Positions 9,518 through 18,482 of a stretch of 64,000 bases of DNA are shown here, piece after piece. The notes below the pieces were generated by a model that saw only the letters and a program-made list of their open reading frames with translations, was not told the DNA's origin and did not search any database. The number at the start of each line of letters is the position of its first letter. The stretch's first letter is position 1. This stretch comes from Microvirga terricola (GTDB lineage: Bacteria; Pseudomonadota; Alphaproteobacteria; Rhizobiales; Beijerinckiaceae): the NCBI RefSeq assembly GCF_011777495.1, contig NZ_JAATJS010000001.1:620001-684000 (forward strand). The letters run 5' to 3'. Made by a program: the position numbers and the translations under genes.

Positions 9518-10708
9518 ATGGCCCGCACCCGTCTTTCTCTCGCCCAGGCCCGCCGCATCGCCCTTGCCGCGCAAGGGTTTGGCGAGAAGCGGCCCGAATC
9601 GCCGACCACCCGACATATCACCCGCGCGCTCGACCGCTCGCATCTGTTGCAGATCGATTCGGTCAACGTGCTGGTGCGCGCCCATTACATGCCGCTCTTC
9701 TCGCGGCTGGGGGCCTATGAGCGCGATCTGTTGGAGAAGGCCGCCTATCACCCGAAAAAGCGGGCGACCTTCGAATATTGGGGCCACGAAGCGTCGCTGA
9801 TTCGGCTGGACCTCCAACCCCTCTTCCGCTGGCGCATGGCGCGTGCCGCGAAAGGCGAGGGGATCTATGGCGGCCTTGCGCGGTTCGGCCAGGAAAAGCG
9901 CGCCTTCATCGAGGAGGTCCGCCGCGAGATTGCCGAGCGCGGCCCCATCGGGGCGGGCGAACTGACCGGCGGCGGCAAGGGTAAGGGCTCCTGGTGGGGC
10001 TGGAGCGACGGCAAGCGGGCGCTCGAGTGGCTCTTTTGGGCAGGCGAGGTCACCACCGCCACGCGGCGCGGCTTCGAGCGGCTTTATGATCTGCCGGAGC
10101 GGGTCATCCCCGCCGACATCCTCAACGCACCGACGCCTCCGGAAGCAGAGGCGCAGCGCGAGTTGCTCAAGCTTTCGATCCAGGCCCTCGGCATCGCCAG
10201 CGAGCGCTGCCTGCGCGATTATTTCCGCATCGGCCCGACCGACGCCAAGGCGCGCATTCCCGAACTGGTCGAAGCCGGCGACCTGCTGCCCGTTACGGTG
10301 GAGGGCTGGAACGGCCCGGTCTATCTCGATCCTTCGGCCCGCATGCCCCGCCGCGTCGACGCCCGCGCACTGGTCTCGCCTTTCGATCCCATCGTCTGGG
10401 AGCGCACGCGCACTGAGCGACTGTTCGACTTCCACTACCGGATCGAGATTTACACCCCCGCCGAGAAGCGCGAATATGGCTATTACTGTCTACCCTTCCT
10501 GCTCGGCGAGGACATTGTGGCCCGTCTCGACCTAAAGGCGGATCGCGCGGCGGGACGCCTGATCGTTCACTCGATCCATCCCGAACACCATGCCGCGCCG
10601 GATGCCATTGCGCCCGCGCTCGGCGAGGAGCTTCGCCTGATGGCCGACTGGCTCGGCCTCAGCGATATCGCCGCGCCGAAGGCCTGGCGGGGACGGTTGG
10701 GGGTTTGA
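9518..10708 (+). CDS. YcaQ-like (DUF1006) winged-helix DNA glycosylase
   Basis: A 396-residue protein of the winged-helix YcaQ/AlkZ family, bacterial DNA glycosylases that act on alkylated bases and unhook interstrand crosslinks. LLQIDSVNVL contains the catalytic Q-hydrophobic-D triplet (Q45, I46, D47), the form linked to the YcaQ branch rather than the QxQ of the AlkZ branch. Further family blocks are HYMPLFSRLG, EYWGHEASL, LVSPFDPIVWERTR and YEYCLPFLLGE-like residues. ATG follows upstream bases with no strong Shine-Dalgarno. It lies alone upstream of a PAP2 gene. Activity on crosslinks is inferred from the family. Confidence 0.88.
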   Translation: MARTRLSLAQARRIALAAQGFGEKRPESPTTRHITRALDRSHLLQIDSVNVLVRAHYMPLFSRLGAYERDLLEKAAYHPKKRATFEYWGHEASLIRLDLQPLFRWRMARAAKGEGIYGGLARFGQEKRAFIEEVRREIAERGPIGAGELTGGGKGKGSWWGWSDGKRALEWLFWAGEVTTATRRGFERLYDLPERVIPADILNAPTPPEAEAQRELLKLSIQALGIASERCLRDYFRIGPTDAKARIPELVEAGDLLPVTVEGWNGPVYLDPSARMPRRVDARALVSPFDPIVWERTRTERLFDFHYRIEIYTPAEKREYGYYCLPFLLGEDIVARLDLKADRAAGRLIVHSIHPEHHAAPDAIAPALGEELRLMADWLGLSDIAAPKAWRGRLGV

Positions 10709-10718
10709 GAGGTCTAGG

Positions 10719-11507
10719 GTGCTGCTGGCCGGTACCGACAGCCCTCGCCACCTCGCGCCTCCAGCCCTATTGTTCCTTCCGATGATTCCTTTTCTCGCCC
10801 CCGCCAACCGCCTCTGGCTGCGCCTGCGTCTCAATGAAATCGGTCCCCTGATCTCGCTGGTCGGGTTCGGACTGTTCGCCTGGGCCTTCGCCGCCATCGC
10901 CGACGAGGTGCGCGAGGGCAGTACGCGTGCCTTCGACAGCGCGCTGCTGCTTGCCCTGCGCGACCCCCAAAACCCCGCCGATCCGCTGGGGCCGCGCTGG
11001 CTGGAGGAGGCGGCGCGCGACATTACGGGGCTCGGCGGCCGTGCGGTGCTGACCATCGTCACGGTCGCGACGGTGATTTATCTGCTGATGGCGAAGAAGC
11101 GTGGCGCGGCGCTGGTGGTGATCGGCGCGGTTTTAGGAGGAACACTCCTGTCCACCCTGCTCAAACTCGGCTTCGACCGGCCGCGCCCGGATCTCGTGCC
11201 GCATGCGGCGTGGGTCTATTCGCCGAGCTTTCCCAGCGGCCATGCGACGCTGTCCGCCGTGACTTATCTGACCCTCGGCGCGCTGCTCGCCCGCGTGGAA
11301 GAAAGCCGCTCGATCAAGCTTTTCATCATGGGCCTCGCGGTGGCCGTCACGCTGCTGGTTGGCATCACCCGCGTCTATCTCGGCGTTCATTGGCCAAGCG
11401 ACGTGCTGGCCGGCTGGTCCGTCGGCGCGGCATGGGCCTGTCTGTGCTGGTTCGTGGCGCTGCAATTGCAGCGCAGCGGGCAGGTGGAGAACGGTCGCGA
11501 CGCATGA
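10719..11507 (+). CDS. PAP2 superfamily phosphatase
   Basis: A 262-residue membrane phosphatase. The three PAP2 motifs are present: KLGFDRPRPD, FPSGHAT and TRVYLGVHWPSDVLAG, with the two catalytic histidines in the latter two. About five or six hydrophobic helices surround them. Relatives dephosphorylate undecaprenyl diphosphate, phosphatidate or phosphatidylglycerophosphate at the periplasmic face; the substrate here is not determined. The GTG at 10719 has GAGAGG just upstream; an ATG at 10782 is the alternative. The stop overlaps the recX start as ATGA, so the two genes are probably translated together. Confidence 0.88.
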   Translation: MLLAGTDSPRHLAPPALLFLPMIPFLAPANRLWLRLRLNEIGPLISLVGFGLFAWAFAAIADEVREGSTRAFDSALLLALRDPQNPADPLGPRWLEEAARDITGLGGRAVLTIVTVATVIYLLMAKKRGAALVVIGAVLGGTLLSTLLKLGFDRPRPDLVPHAAWVYSPSFPSGHATLSAVTYLTLGALLARVEESRSIKLFIMGLAVAVTLLVGITRVYLGVHWPSDVLAGWSVGAAWACLCWFVALQLQRSGQVENGRDA

Positions 11508-12046
11508 CGGATGACGCCGCGCCCTCGCGAAAAATTCCGCGACAGGTTTCGCCTGCCTATCTGCAACGGGCGGCGCTCGCCTATCTCGAACGCTATGCCT
11601 CGTCGACCGAGAACCTGCGCCGCGTGCTCCGCCGCAAGGTCGAGAAGCGCTGCCGTCTCCGCGGCGAGGACGCGGCCGACTACGGCGAGATGATCGAAGA
11701 GGTCGTGGCGAAAAGCCTGCGCATCGGCCTCATCGACGACACGCGCTATACGGAAGCGCGCGTCGCAACCTTGCGCCGCCGCGGCGGCTCGGCCCGCGCG
11801 ATTCAGGCAAAGCTTTCCGCCAAAGGAGTCGACCGAAAAACCATTGCAGCAGCGCTCGACGGCGAGGATGGCAGCGAGGAGGAAGCCGCCCGCGCCTTCG
11901 CCCGCCGCCGCAAGCTTGGGCCCTTCCGTCCCGGCGAGCGCGCGCCTTATCGCGACAAGGACCTTGCAGCGCTTGCGCGCGCGGGCTTCGCCTTCGATGT
12001 CGCGCGCCGTATCGTCGATGCGGAGCTTGAAGCGTTGGAAGTTTAA
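11504..12046 (+). CDS. recX: RecX-family regulator of RecA
   Basis: A 180-residue RecX-like protein, all helical and rich in Arg, Ala and Glu. It contains the three-helix repeats of the family, such as YLQRAALAYLERYASSTENLRRVL and GLIDDTRYTEARVATLRRRG read across repeat boundaries, then RAIQAKLSAKGVDR. RecX binds RecA filaments and limits recombinase activity. Unlike many bacteria, recA is not adjacent; the gene is coupled to the PAP2 gene instead by a 4-base overlap. The 3' end overlaps the convergent DUF1345 gene by four bases. Confidence 0.85.
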   Translation: MTDDAAPSRKIPRQVSPAYLQRAALAYLERYASSTENLRRVLRRKVEKRCRLRGEDAADYGEMIEEVVAKSLRIGLIDDTRYTEARVATLRRRGGSARAIQAKLSAKGVDRKTIAAALDGEDGSEEEAARAFARRRKLGPFRPGERAPYRDKDLAALARAGFAFDVARRIVDAELEALEV

Positions 12047-12699
12047 AGCAGCCCCGCGCCGACGTTCACCGCGAGCGCCAGAATCGTCGTGTTGAACAAG
12101 AACGCAAGGATCGAGTGGGCGAGCGCCAGCCGCCGCATGCGCTTCGTCACGATCATGACATCCGAGGTCTGCGCCGCGGCGCCGAGATTGACCGCGAAAT
12201 ACATGAAGTCCCAGTAATCCGGTTTGGAATGGTGCGGAAAGTTCAGGCCCTGCCGCTCACCCGCATCGCCGTAGTATTCGTGCGCGTAGTGAATGGCGAA
12301 GATCGTGTGCATGAAAAACCACGAGCACAGGATGGTGAAAGCCGCGACCGCGAGGCGAAAGGCCTGCCAGCCCGACTTGTCGTCATGGATGCCGTAAAGC
12401 TCCACCATGATCGCGACGAGGCTGGCGATGGCCGCCGTCATGGTCAGGATAAGAACGACCACTGCGCCTTCGTCCTCGATGCTCGCCCGCTTCTGCATTT
12501 TTCCGATGGAGGAATGCGCCGCCATGGACGCGGCAAGGACGAGATAGATAACGATGCCCGCATCCCACGCGATAAGGACGCGCGTGCTCGTCAGAAGCAT
12601 TTGCGGCAGCGCCGCAAAAACCATCAGAGCCGCGATTGTGGATCCAAGGAGCCGCGGGCGCACATAAGCCTGAAGGCGTATTTTGGTCAGTTCATCCAT
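12043..12699 (-). CDS. DUF1345 membrane protein
   Basis: A 218-residue integral membrane protein with about five hydrophobic helices. The segment VNLGAAAQTSDVMIVTKRMRR followed by FLFNTTILALAVNV is the conserved C-terminal block of DUF1345. No function is established for the family. The ATG at 12699 fits the usual length; an upstream in-frame ATG at 12753 would add 18 polar residues without support. It converges on recX. Confidence 0.83.
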   Translation of the reverse strand: MDELTKIRLQAYVRPRLLGSTIAALMVFAALPQMLLTSTRVLIAWDAGIVIYLVLAASMAAHSSIGKMQKRASIEDEGAVVVLILTMTAAIASLVAIMVELYGIHDDKSGWQAFRLAVAAFTILCSWFFMHTIFAIHYAHEYYGDAGERQGLNFPHHSKPDYWDFMYFAVNLGAAAQTSDVMIVTKRMRRLALAHSILAFLFNTTILALAVNVGAGLL

Positions 12700-12832
12700 G
12701 TCAAACGATCCGCGGGCTTGCCCCAAACATGTCGCGTCCTGCATCCGCGCCAAGCGCGTTTCCAGTGTCGCGCTCTGGTGCCATGGGCAGAGTGTCCTAC
12801 ATCATGGGGCGCAACCGTTAAGGAGAACCCTC

Positions 12833-13255
12833 ATGAACCGCAAGGCGAAGGCCGCCTGGCAGGGCACCGGTAAGGATGGTGCTGGCCATCTCACCACCGA
12901 TTCCGGCGTGCTGTCGGCGACGCCCTATTCGTTCAAGACCCGCTTCGAGAACGAGAAGGGCACGAACCCGGAAGAGCTGATCGCGGCGGCCCATGCAGGG
13001 TGTTTCACCATGGCCTTGGCCTTCCAGCTCCAGACGGCGGGCTTCACCCCGACGGAACTGTCGACCGAGGCGGTCGTGACCCTCGAACCGGAAGGCGCGG
13101 GCTTCAAGATTTCGAAATCGGCCCTGACGCTCGCCGCCAAAGTGCCTGGCATCGACAGCGCGAAATTCGAGGAGCTGGCCCGCGCGGCGGAAAAGAACTG
13201 CCCGGTCTCGAAGGTGCTCAACGCCGAGATCACGATGAATTTCACCCTCGCCTAG
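12833..13255 (+). CDS. OsmC family peroxiredoxin
   Basis: A 140-residue OsmC-type thiol peroxidase, which reduces organic hydroperoxides in the cytoplasm. The two catalytic cysteines are in AHAGCFTMAL and EKNCPVSKVL, separated by about 65 residues as expected; GTNPEELIAAAHAGC is the family signature. AAGGAG lies seven bases before the ATG. The length and the C-terminal CPVSKVLNAEI fit the OsmC rather than the Ohr branch. The uracil-DNA glycosylase gene begins six bases after its stop, so stress-related co-expression is possible. Confidence 0.93.
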   Translation: MNRKAKAAWQGTGKDGAGHLTTDSGVLSATPYSFKTRFENEKGTNPEELIAAAHAGCFTMALAFQLQTAGFTPTELSTEAVVTLEPEGAGFKISKSALTLAAKVPGIDSAKFEELARAAEKNCPVSKVLNAEITMNFTLA

Positions 13256-13260
13256 TGGCG

Positions 13261-13932
13261 ATGCCCCGAAAAGCCCCGGACGCACCGTGGGATGAGGAGC
13301 CAAAGGATCTTGCGGCCCTCAACGCCGCCATCGACGAGGCCGGGCCGTTCGTGTCCGGCGGCACGCGGGCGGTGTTCGGCGAAGGGCCGGATCATGCGGC
13401 GCTTGTCTTCGTCGGCGAACAGCCGGGCGATCAGGAGGACATCCAGGGCAGGCCCTTCGTGGGACCGGCGGGCCGGATCTTGAGCGAGGCGATGGAGGAG
13501 GCGGGGCTCTCGCGGAAAAAGGCCTATGTCACCAACGCGGTGAAGCACTTCAAATTCGAGCAGCGCGGGAAGCGGCGGCTTCACGCGAGGCCGAGCGCCG
13601 GCGAGGTGAGGCGTTACCGCCCCTTCCTCATGAAGGAGATCGATCTGGTGCACCCGAAGCTCGTCGTGGCCCTGGGTGCCACGGCGGCCCAGGCCCTCGC
13701 CGGGCGGCCCGTCGCCGTTTCGCGCGCCCGGGGCGAGACGCGGTTCGGCCCTTACGAGGGCTATGTCACCGTGCACCCGTCCTACTTGCTGCGCGTGCCC
13801 GACGAGGCGGCGAAGCGGGCGGCCTATGAGGCCTTTGTCGCCGATCTGCGGCGTATCCGCACTCTTCTGGAGGCGTCTCCCGATGCGGAAAAGCCACCCT
13901 CCATGGGGAAAAGCAAACCACCTGCAAAATAG
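13261..13932 (+). CDS. udgX: UdgX-type uracil-DNA binding protein/glycosylase
   Basis: A 223-residue family-4-like uracil-DNA glycosylase. Motif A is GEQPGDQED (residues 52-60), followed by GRPFVGPAGR, and motif B is HPS (162-164). The KRRLH loop (104-108) matches the KRRIH insertion that defines UdgX, whose histidine attacks C1' and leaves the protein covalently linked to the abasic site; H108 would be that residue. UdgX proteins carry an iron-sulfur cluster. It follows the OsmC gene closely. The basic C-terminal tail (about residues 200-223) is extra. Covalent activity is inferred, not shown. Confidence 0.9.
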   Translation: MPRKAPDAPWDEEPKDLAALNAAIDEAGPFVSGGTRAVFGEGPDHAALVFVGEQPGDQEDIQGRPFVGPAGRILSEAMEEAGLSRKKAYVTNAVKHFKFEQRGKRRLHARPSAGEVRRYRPFLMKEIDLVHPKLVVALGATAAQALAGRPVAVSRARGETRFGPYEGYVTVHPSYLLRVPDEAAKRAAYEAFVADLRRIRTLLEASPDAEKPPSMGKSKPPAK

Positions 13933-14033
13933 CTGGCGTTACGGCTTAACTGCCCCTTAAACCGCCACAATTACGTTGCTGTGGACATGGCAAAGGCCGG
14001 ACTCTACCGGCTTAATCTTATGGGGTTTTTCGA

Positions 14034-16181
14034 GTGGCGAACGGACGCGACCGGCGCGAGCCGGTCTTTGACGCGCCCGCAGACGATGCGGGAGGCATGG
14101 ATTTCCACCTCTCGCCGGAGGATCGGGCTGGAGGGTCCATGCCGCGCCGCCGCCGCAATGACGATGACGACGGCGATAAGCCGGCCCGCAAGCCGCGCAC
14201 CAAGAAGGCGAAGCGCAAGCGCGGTCGGGGATCTGGCCGCTCGCTAATTGGAAAGCTGTTTTATGCCGGCGTGGTGCTCTGCCTCTGGGGCATTATCGCG
14301 GTCGGTGGCGTGGTGGCCTATTACGCCGCGCAATTGCCGCCCATCGACCAGCTCACGGTGCCCAAGCGCCCGCCGAATATCGCCATTCTCGCAAGCGACG
14401 GTACGCTCATCGCCAACCGCGGCGAGACGGGCGGACGCACGGTTTCGATCAAGGAATTGCCGCCTTATCTGCCAAAGGCCTTCGTTGCCATCGAGGACCG
14501 GCGCTTTTATGACCATTATGGCATCGACCCGGTCGGCATCGCCCGCGCGGTCGTCCGCAACATTATGCGGCGCGGCGGCGGCATGCAGGGCGGCTCGACC
14601 CTCACCCAGCAGCTCGCCAAGAACCTGTTTCTGACGCAGGAACGCACTGCCTCGCGCAAGATTCAGGAAGCGATTTTGGCGCTCTGGCTCGAGCGCAACT
14701 ACACCAAGGACCAGATCCTCGAACTCTACCTGAACCGGGTCTATTTCGGCGCGGGCGCTTATGGCGTCGAAGCGGCGGCGCAGCGCTACTACGGCAAGTC
14801 CGCGCGCGCCGTGTCGCTGTCGGAGGCCGCGGTGCTCGCGGGTCTCGTGCAGGCGCCCTCGCGCCTCGCGCCCAATCGCAACCGCGAGGCGGCGCAGTCG
14901 CGCGCCGAACTCGTGATCGCGGCCATGAACGAACTCGGGTTCATTACGCCGGGCATGACCAAGACGGCGCTCGGCGCGCCGGCCCAGCCCGTGAGGCCGC
15001 AGGGCGCGGGTTCGGTCAACTACGCTGCCGATTACGTGATGGACGTGCTCGACGATTTCGTCGGCACCATCGAATCCGACATCGTGGTGCAAACCACCAT
15101 CGACCCCTCCTTGCAGAATGCCGCTGAGCGTTCGCTGGTGGATGAACTCAACGCCAAGGGCCAGAAATTCAACGTGAGCCAGGGTGCGTTCGTGGCACTG
15201 CAGCCGGACGGCGCAGTGCGCGCGCTCGTCGGCGGCCGCAATTACGAGACGAGCCAGTTCAACCGCGCGACCGCGGCGCGCCGCCAGCCGGGTTCGTCCT
15301 TCAAGCCGTTCGTCTATCTCACCGCCGTCGAGCGCGGGTTGACGCCCGACACGGTGCGCGAAGATTCGCCCGTCAACTACAAGGGCTGGACGCCGGAGAA
15401 CTATGACCGCGGTTATCGCGGCCCCCTCACCTTGCGCGACGCGTTGGCATTGTCGCTCAACACCATCGCGGTCAAACTCAACCTCGAAGTCGGTCCGAAG
15501 GCGGTGGTGCAGACGGCGCAGCGCCTCGGCATCACCTCGCCGCTTCAGGCCAATCCGTCGCTCGCGCTCGGCACCTCCGAGGTGACGCCGCTCGAACTCG
15601 TCTCGGCCTACGCGGCCTTCGCCAATGGCGGTAACGGCGTCATTCCTTACGTCATCGATCAGGTGAAGGGCACGGACGGCAAGGTCGTTTACAGACGCCC
15701 GCAGGGCGGCGGCTTGGGCCGCGTCATCGAGCCCGGCGCGGTCGCGATGATGAACGAGATGATGCACAACACCTTCGTCATCGGCACCGCGCAGAAGGCG
15801 CAGATCCCTGGCTGGACCATGGCCGGCAAGACCGGCACGACGCAGGACTACAAGGATGCCTGGTTCGTTGGATTTACCGGCAATCTGGTGGCGGGCGTCT
15901 GGCTCGGCAACGACGACGGCACGCTGACCAAGCGCGTGACCGGCGGCAACCTGCCGACGGAAGTCTGGCACACCTTCATGAAGACCGCGCTCAAGGACAA
16001 GCAGCCCGTGCCGCTCCCTGGTAGCGAACGCTTCATGCCGGGATCGCCGGACTCGCCGCTCGCCTCGATCTTCGGAGGCTCCGGCACCACGACGCCACAG
16101 ATGCGCGAAACAGGCTGGGTCCCTCCCGCGCAGCAGCGGCGGAGCCAGAAGAACTTTTTGGAGCGCCTCTTCGGGCTCTAA
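14034..16181 (+). CDS. penicillin-binding protein 1A, class A
   Basis: A 715-residue bifunctional peptidoglycan synthase. A cytoplasmic basic region (residues 1-70) precedes one membrane anchor (about 73-97). The GT51 glycosyltransferase contains VAIEDRRFYDHYG (catalytic Glu about 154), GGSTLTQQLAKNLFL and ELYLNRVYFG. The transpeptidase has SSFK (S421, K424), SLNT and KTGTT. It polymerises lipid II and crosslinks strands at the outer face of the inner membrane. The GTG at 14034 is the first start in the frame; the long charged N-tail is seen in other alphaproteobacterial PBP1A. It stands alone transcriptionally. Confidence 0.93.
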   Translation: MANGRDRREPVFDAPADDAGGMDFHLSPEDRAGGSMPRRRRNDDDDGDKPARKPRTKKAKRKRGRGSGRSLIGKLFYAGVVLCLWGIIAVGGVVAYYAAQLPPIDQLTVPKRPPNIAILASDGTLIANRGETGGRTVSIKELPPYLPKAFVAIEDRRFYDHYGIDPVGIARAVVRNIMRRGGGMQGGSTLTQQLAKNLFLTQERTASRKIQEAILALWLERNYTKDQILELYLNRVYFGAGAYGVEAAAQRYYGKSARAVSLSEAAVLAGLVQAPSRLAPNRNREAAQSRAELVIAAMNELGFITPGMTKTALGAPAQPVRPQGAGSVNYAADYVMDVLDDFVGTIESDIVVQTTIDPSLQNAAERSLVDELNAKGQKFNVSQGAFVALQPDGAVRALVGGRNYETSQFNRATAARRQPGSSFKPFVYLTAVERGLTPDTVREDSPVNYKGWTPENYDRGYRGPLTLRDALALSLNTIAVKLNLEVGPKAVVQTAQRLGITSPLQANPSLALGTSEVTPLELVSAYAAFANGGNGVIPYVIDQVKGTDGKVVYRRPQGGGLGRVIEPGAVAMMNEMMHNTFVIGTAQKAQIPGWTMAGKTGTTQDYKDAWFVGFTGNLVAGVWLGNDDGTLTKRVTGGNLPTEVWHTFMKTALKDKQPVPLPGSERFMPGSPDSPLASIFGGSGTTTPQMRETGWVPPAQQRRSQKNFLERLFGL

Positions 16182-16185
16182 CTGC

Positions 16186-16587
16186 TCAAGCCGCCCGCGC
16201 CGCGTGCACCGAAAGATCGACTCCGAGCGCCGCCGCCGCACGCTGATTGCGCTCGGGCGTGTCGGTGAGGCGGAAACCCTTCTCGAGCAGCCGGTTCGTG
16301 TATTGCTTGTTGTAGAGGAAGCTCACAACGATCTGCCACAGGCCGAAAGTGACGACGCTTAACACCAAGTGCAGGACCGCGACGACGAGTTCGCCACGGA
16401 TCAGTGGCACCCAGAATCCGAAATAAAGATAGGTCCACGAGAAGCCGTAAAAGCCCTGCTTGAGCTGGCCGGTCACCGGACTTTTCAACATGACGCGCTT
16501 CGCGCCGACGCCGCACAGCTTCAGGATGACGGGCAGGCCGAACGCGATCAGGATGATGATCCAATGCCAGATTGATGCTCCGCCCAT
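16186..16587 (-). CDS. small membrane protein of unknown function
   Basis: A 133-residue protein with three hydrophobic stretches (about residues 6-24, 45-60 and 66-92). The block QGFYGFSWTYLYFGFWVPLIRGE resembles a short motif found in several unrelated small inner-membrane proteins, but I cannot assign a family. It converges on the PBP1A gene with four bases between. The tail after residue 100 is polar. Confidence 0.65.
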   Translation of the reverse strand: MGGASIWHWIIILIAFGLPVILKLCGVGAKRVMLKSPVTGQLKQGFYGFSWTYLYFGFWVPLIRGELVVAVLHLVLSVVTFGLWQIVVSFLYNKQYTNRLLEKGFRLTDTPERNQRAAAALGVDLSVHAARAA

Positions 16588-16670
16588 TTTAGCCCCTCGT
16601 CAAAAGACAATTGTCCGGCACCGCATGCCATATGGCCGGGGCGTTACACAATGGCCGGAAACCCGAAGCG

Positions 16671-17120
16671 TCAGTTCTCCGCCCATCCCTGAAATACGAA
16701 GAGCCGCGCGAGCATGACATAGACGAAGGCCATGCTTATGCCGGCGACGAGGCCGGTCGCTCCAAGACAGGCTACCATGATTGCGAAGGTGGACAGCTTC
16801 GGCTCCAGTCTGTCGCCGAGAAGATTGATCGTCCCCGTCGCCGCCGTGGTGAGGCCAAGACCGATGAGCGGGAAAGCGACTCCAAGCGCTGCCCCGGCGG
16901 CGACATAAGGCATCGAGTCGCGGCCCGCGCGGCGCGCAATGAGCGGAAACGCGACGAGCGTCATGAGAACACCCCACATCATCAGCTCCGGCCAGTTGGT
17001 GAAAAGAATCCCGAGGCCAATCGCCGGGATCAGAATGCCGAAGCCGAGCGTGCTCACGGCGATGATCGCAAACATGAAAATTGGCACGAGCGCAGTACCG
17101 AGAAGAAGCGCGCGACGCAT
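16671..17120 (-). CDS. hypothetical membrane protein
   Basis: A 149-residue very hydrophobic protein with about four predicted helices (residues 5-25, 27-62 as one or two, 72-98, 107-142) and short loops. No motif of a known family is visible. It is on the same strand as the small membrane protein downstream, 83 bases away, and may share a transcript. Its upstream region begins a less GC-rich stretch. Confidence 0.6.
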   Translation of the reverse strand: MRRALLLGTALVPIFMFAIIAVSTLGFGILIPAIGLGILFTNWPELMMWGVLMTLVAFPLIARRAGRDSMPYVAAGAALGVAFPLIGLGLTTAATGTINLLGDRLEPKLSTFAIMVACLGATGLVAGISMAFVYVMLARLFVFQGWAEN

Positions 17121-17308
17121 GAATGAGCTCCAATGTGAATGATACGTTATCCGTATAGAAGCGAGATCTCCATGTTGGCGCTGTCAGATTCGCTTAAACC
17201 CGCCGCGCGGAAGTCGTTCGCGTTATGGCTCGTCCACTCGCGTCTGTCGTCGATAATGTGATAGTGTATCCGAATAGCCGACGGATTTTTCTGCCAAGGG
17301 TCGATAGC

Positions 17309-18454
17309 ATGCGAGTCTCTTTCTGGAGCCTTTTCGTTCTCCTTGGCGCATGTCCGGCTTTTGCCGAATGCCGGAATGACGCATTGGCCGCCCGCGGCAG
17401 AATCGAAATGTCGGGCCCTTACCGCTACGAACGGGAAGTCTGGAATGAGAATTTCAGGCGCCGCGAATGCGGTGCCGTCGATCCCGGCCGCGCCGAACAC
17501 GAATATCCGTGCGCGTCCGAGACCGGCCGGCAGGCTGAAAGAATCGTCATAGGTCGCGATGTTTGGAAGAATGACCGACTTGGCTGGCTCCTCTCAAGAA
17601 CAATCTTGCCTTCCGTATCCAACACATCTTCGGATGAAGACATCAGCTGCCTCGGTACCGTGACCGAGGGGGAGCGTACGTTGGAGCGGTATCGTTTCAC
17701 GACAGAAGGAACGCGCCGCTCGACCGAAACGCTTTTCGTCGATTCATCCAGCGGATTGCCCGTTCGGAGGGAGCGAGGCGGGAGCATCAACAGCATCTCG
17801 ACCTATACCTACGATCTCTCGATCCGCATTGAAGCCCCGGTCGTTGATCTCGAAAAAAGACGCCTTAACGCCATCGCTCACCTCGAGGCGGCGGTGAGCA
17901 CATCCGATCCGGTGTGCCGTGCGAATTTTTTAGATGCTGTCGAGCGGGGACGCAAAATCCCGTTTCGATTCTCAATCCAGACTTTCACCACGCATGATGG
18001 CGGCACTAACGGAGTCTTCACACCACCCTTTTCCTTCGTCGTTCGACAGTACATTATTGGCGATGCCATTCCCGAGAGAACCTCCAGCTACACCGCCGAA
18101 GACCCCTGGGCCGAAGCGGGGTATGACGAGGCGAAGGTCTATCGTGACCTCAAGTTCTTCCGATATGCGTTGATGCCGCTTCCGAACGAGGTTGGCGCAA
18201 CACACTGCCTCGGCAGGGTTTCATACGAAGGACAAGCATACGATGCGATCGAATATGATTCGTATGCGGAGAGAAAAATTGCGTATGGGGAAGAAAAAAC
18301 CGAGAAGCAGTTACTTGGAACCCAACGAATGTTGATCGATCCTGACAAGCGAGTACCGATACGGGTTCAGGTGCGCCGAAGCTGGTGGCACGGCCCTTCA
18401 CCGCAGGAATTTGTCGATGTCCAAAAACGGAATTACGAACCGCCCACGCCGTAA
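17309..18454 (+). CDS. secreted protein of unknown function
   Basis: A 381-residue protein with a clear signal peptide: MRVSFWSLFVLLGACPAFAE, likely cut after AFA, so periplasmic or exported. The mature part has several Cys residues (for example ECRNDA, RRECGAVD, EYPCAS, ISCLGTV, PVCRANF, THCLGRV) that could form disulfides. No family is recognised. AAGGG sits eight bases before the ATG at 17309. An internal resemblance between its halves (YDLSIRIEAP and YDEAKVYRDL regions, each followed by CLG-type segments) may reflect duplication, not verified. The gene is visibly richer in A and T than its neighbours, which suggests acquisition. Confidence 0.65.
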   Translation: MRVSFWSLFVLLGACPAFAECRNDALAARGRIEMSGPYRYEREVWNENFRRRECGAVDPGRAEHEYPCASETGRQAERIVIGRDVWKNDRLGWLLSRTILPSVSNTSSDEDISCLGTVTEGERTLERYRFTTEGTRRSTETLFVDSSSGLPVRRERGGSINSISTYTYDLSIRIEAPVVDLEKRRLNAIAHLEAAVSTSDPVCRANFLDAVERGRKIPFRFSIQTFTTHDGGTNGVFTPPFSFVVRQYIIGDAIPERTSSYTAEDPWAEAGYDEAKVYRDLKFFRYALMPLPNEVGATHCLGRVSYEGQAYDAIEYDSYAERKIAYGEEKTEKQLLGTQRMLIDPDKRVPIRVQVRRSWWHGPSPQEFVDVQKRNYEPPTP

Positions 18455-18482
18455 ACCGTTGAGATGTGGGGCACCCTTTCAT

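Noticed and set aside
10719-12046. RecX next to recA
   Set aside because: No recA-like frame is present; recX is coupled to a PAP2 gene here.
14244-16241. 665-codon open frame antisense to the PBP1A gene
   Set aside because: Arg/His/Glu-rich shadow of a well-supported class A PBP with all catalytic motifs.
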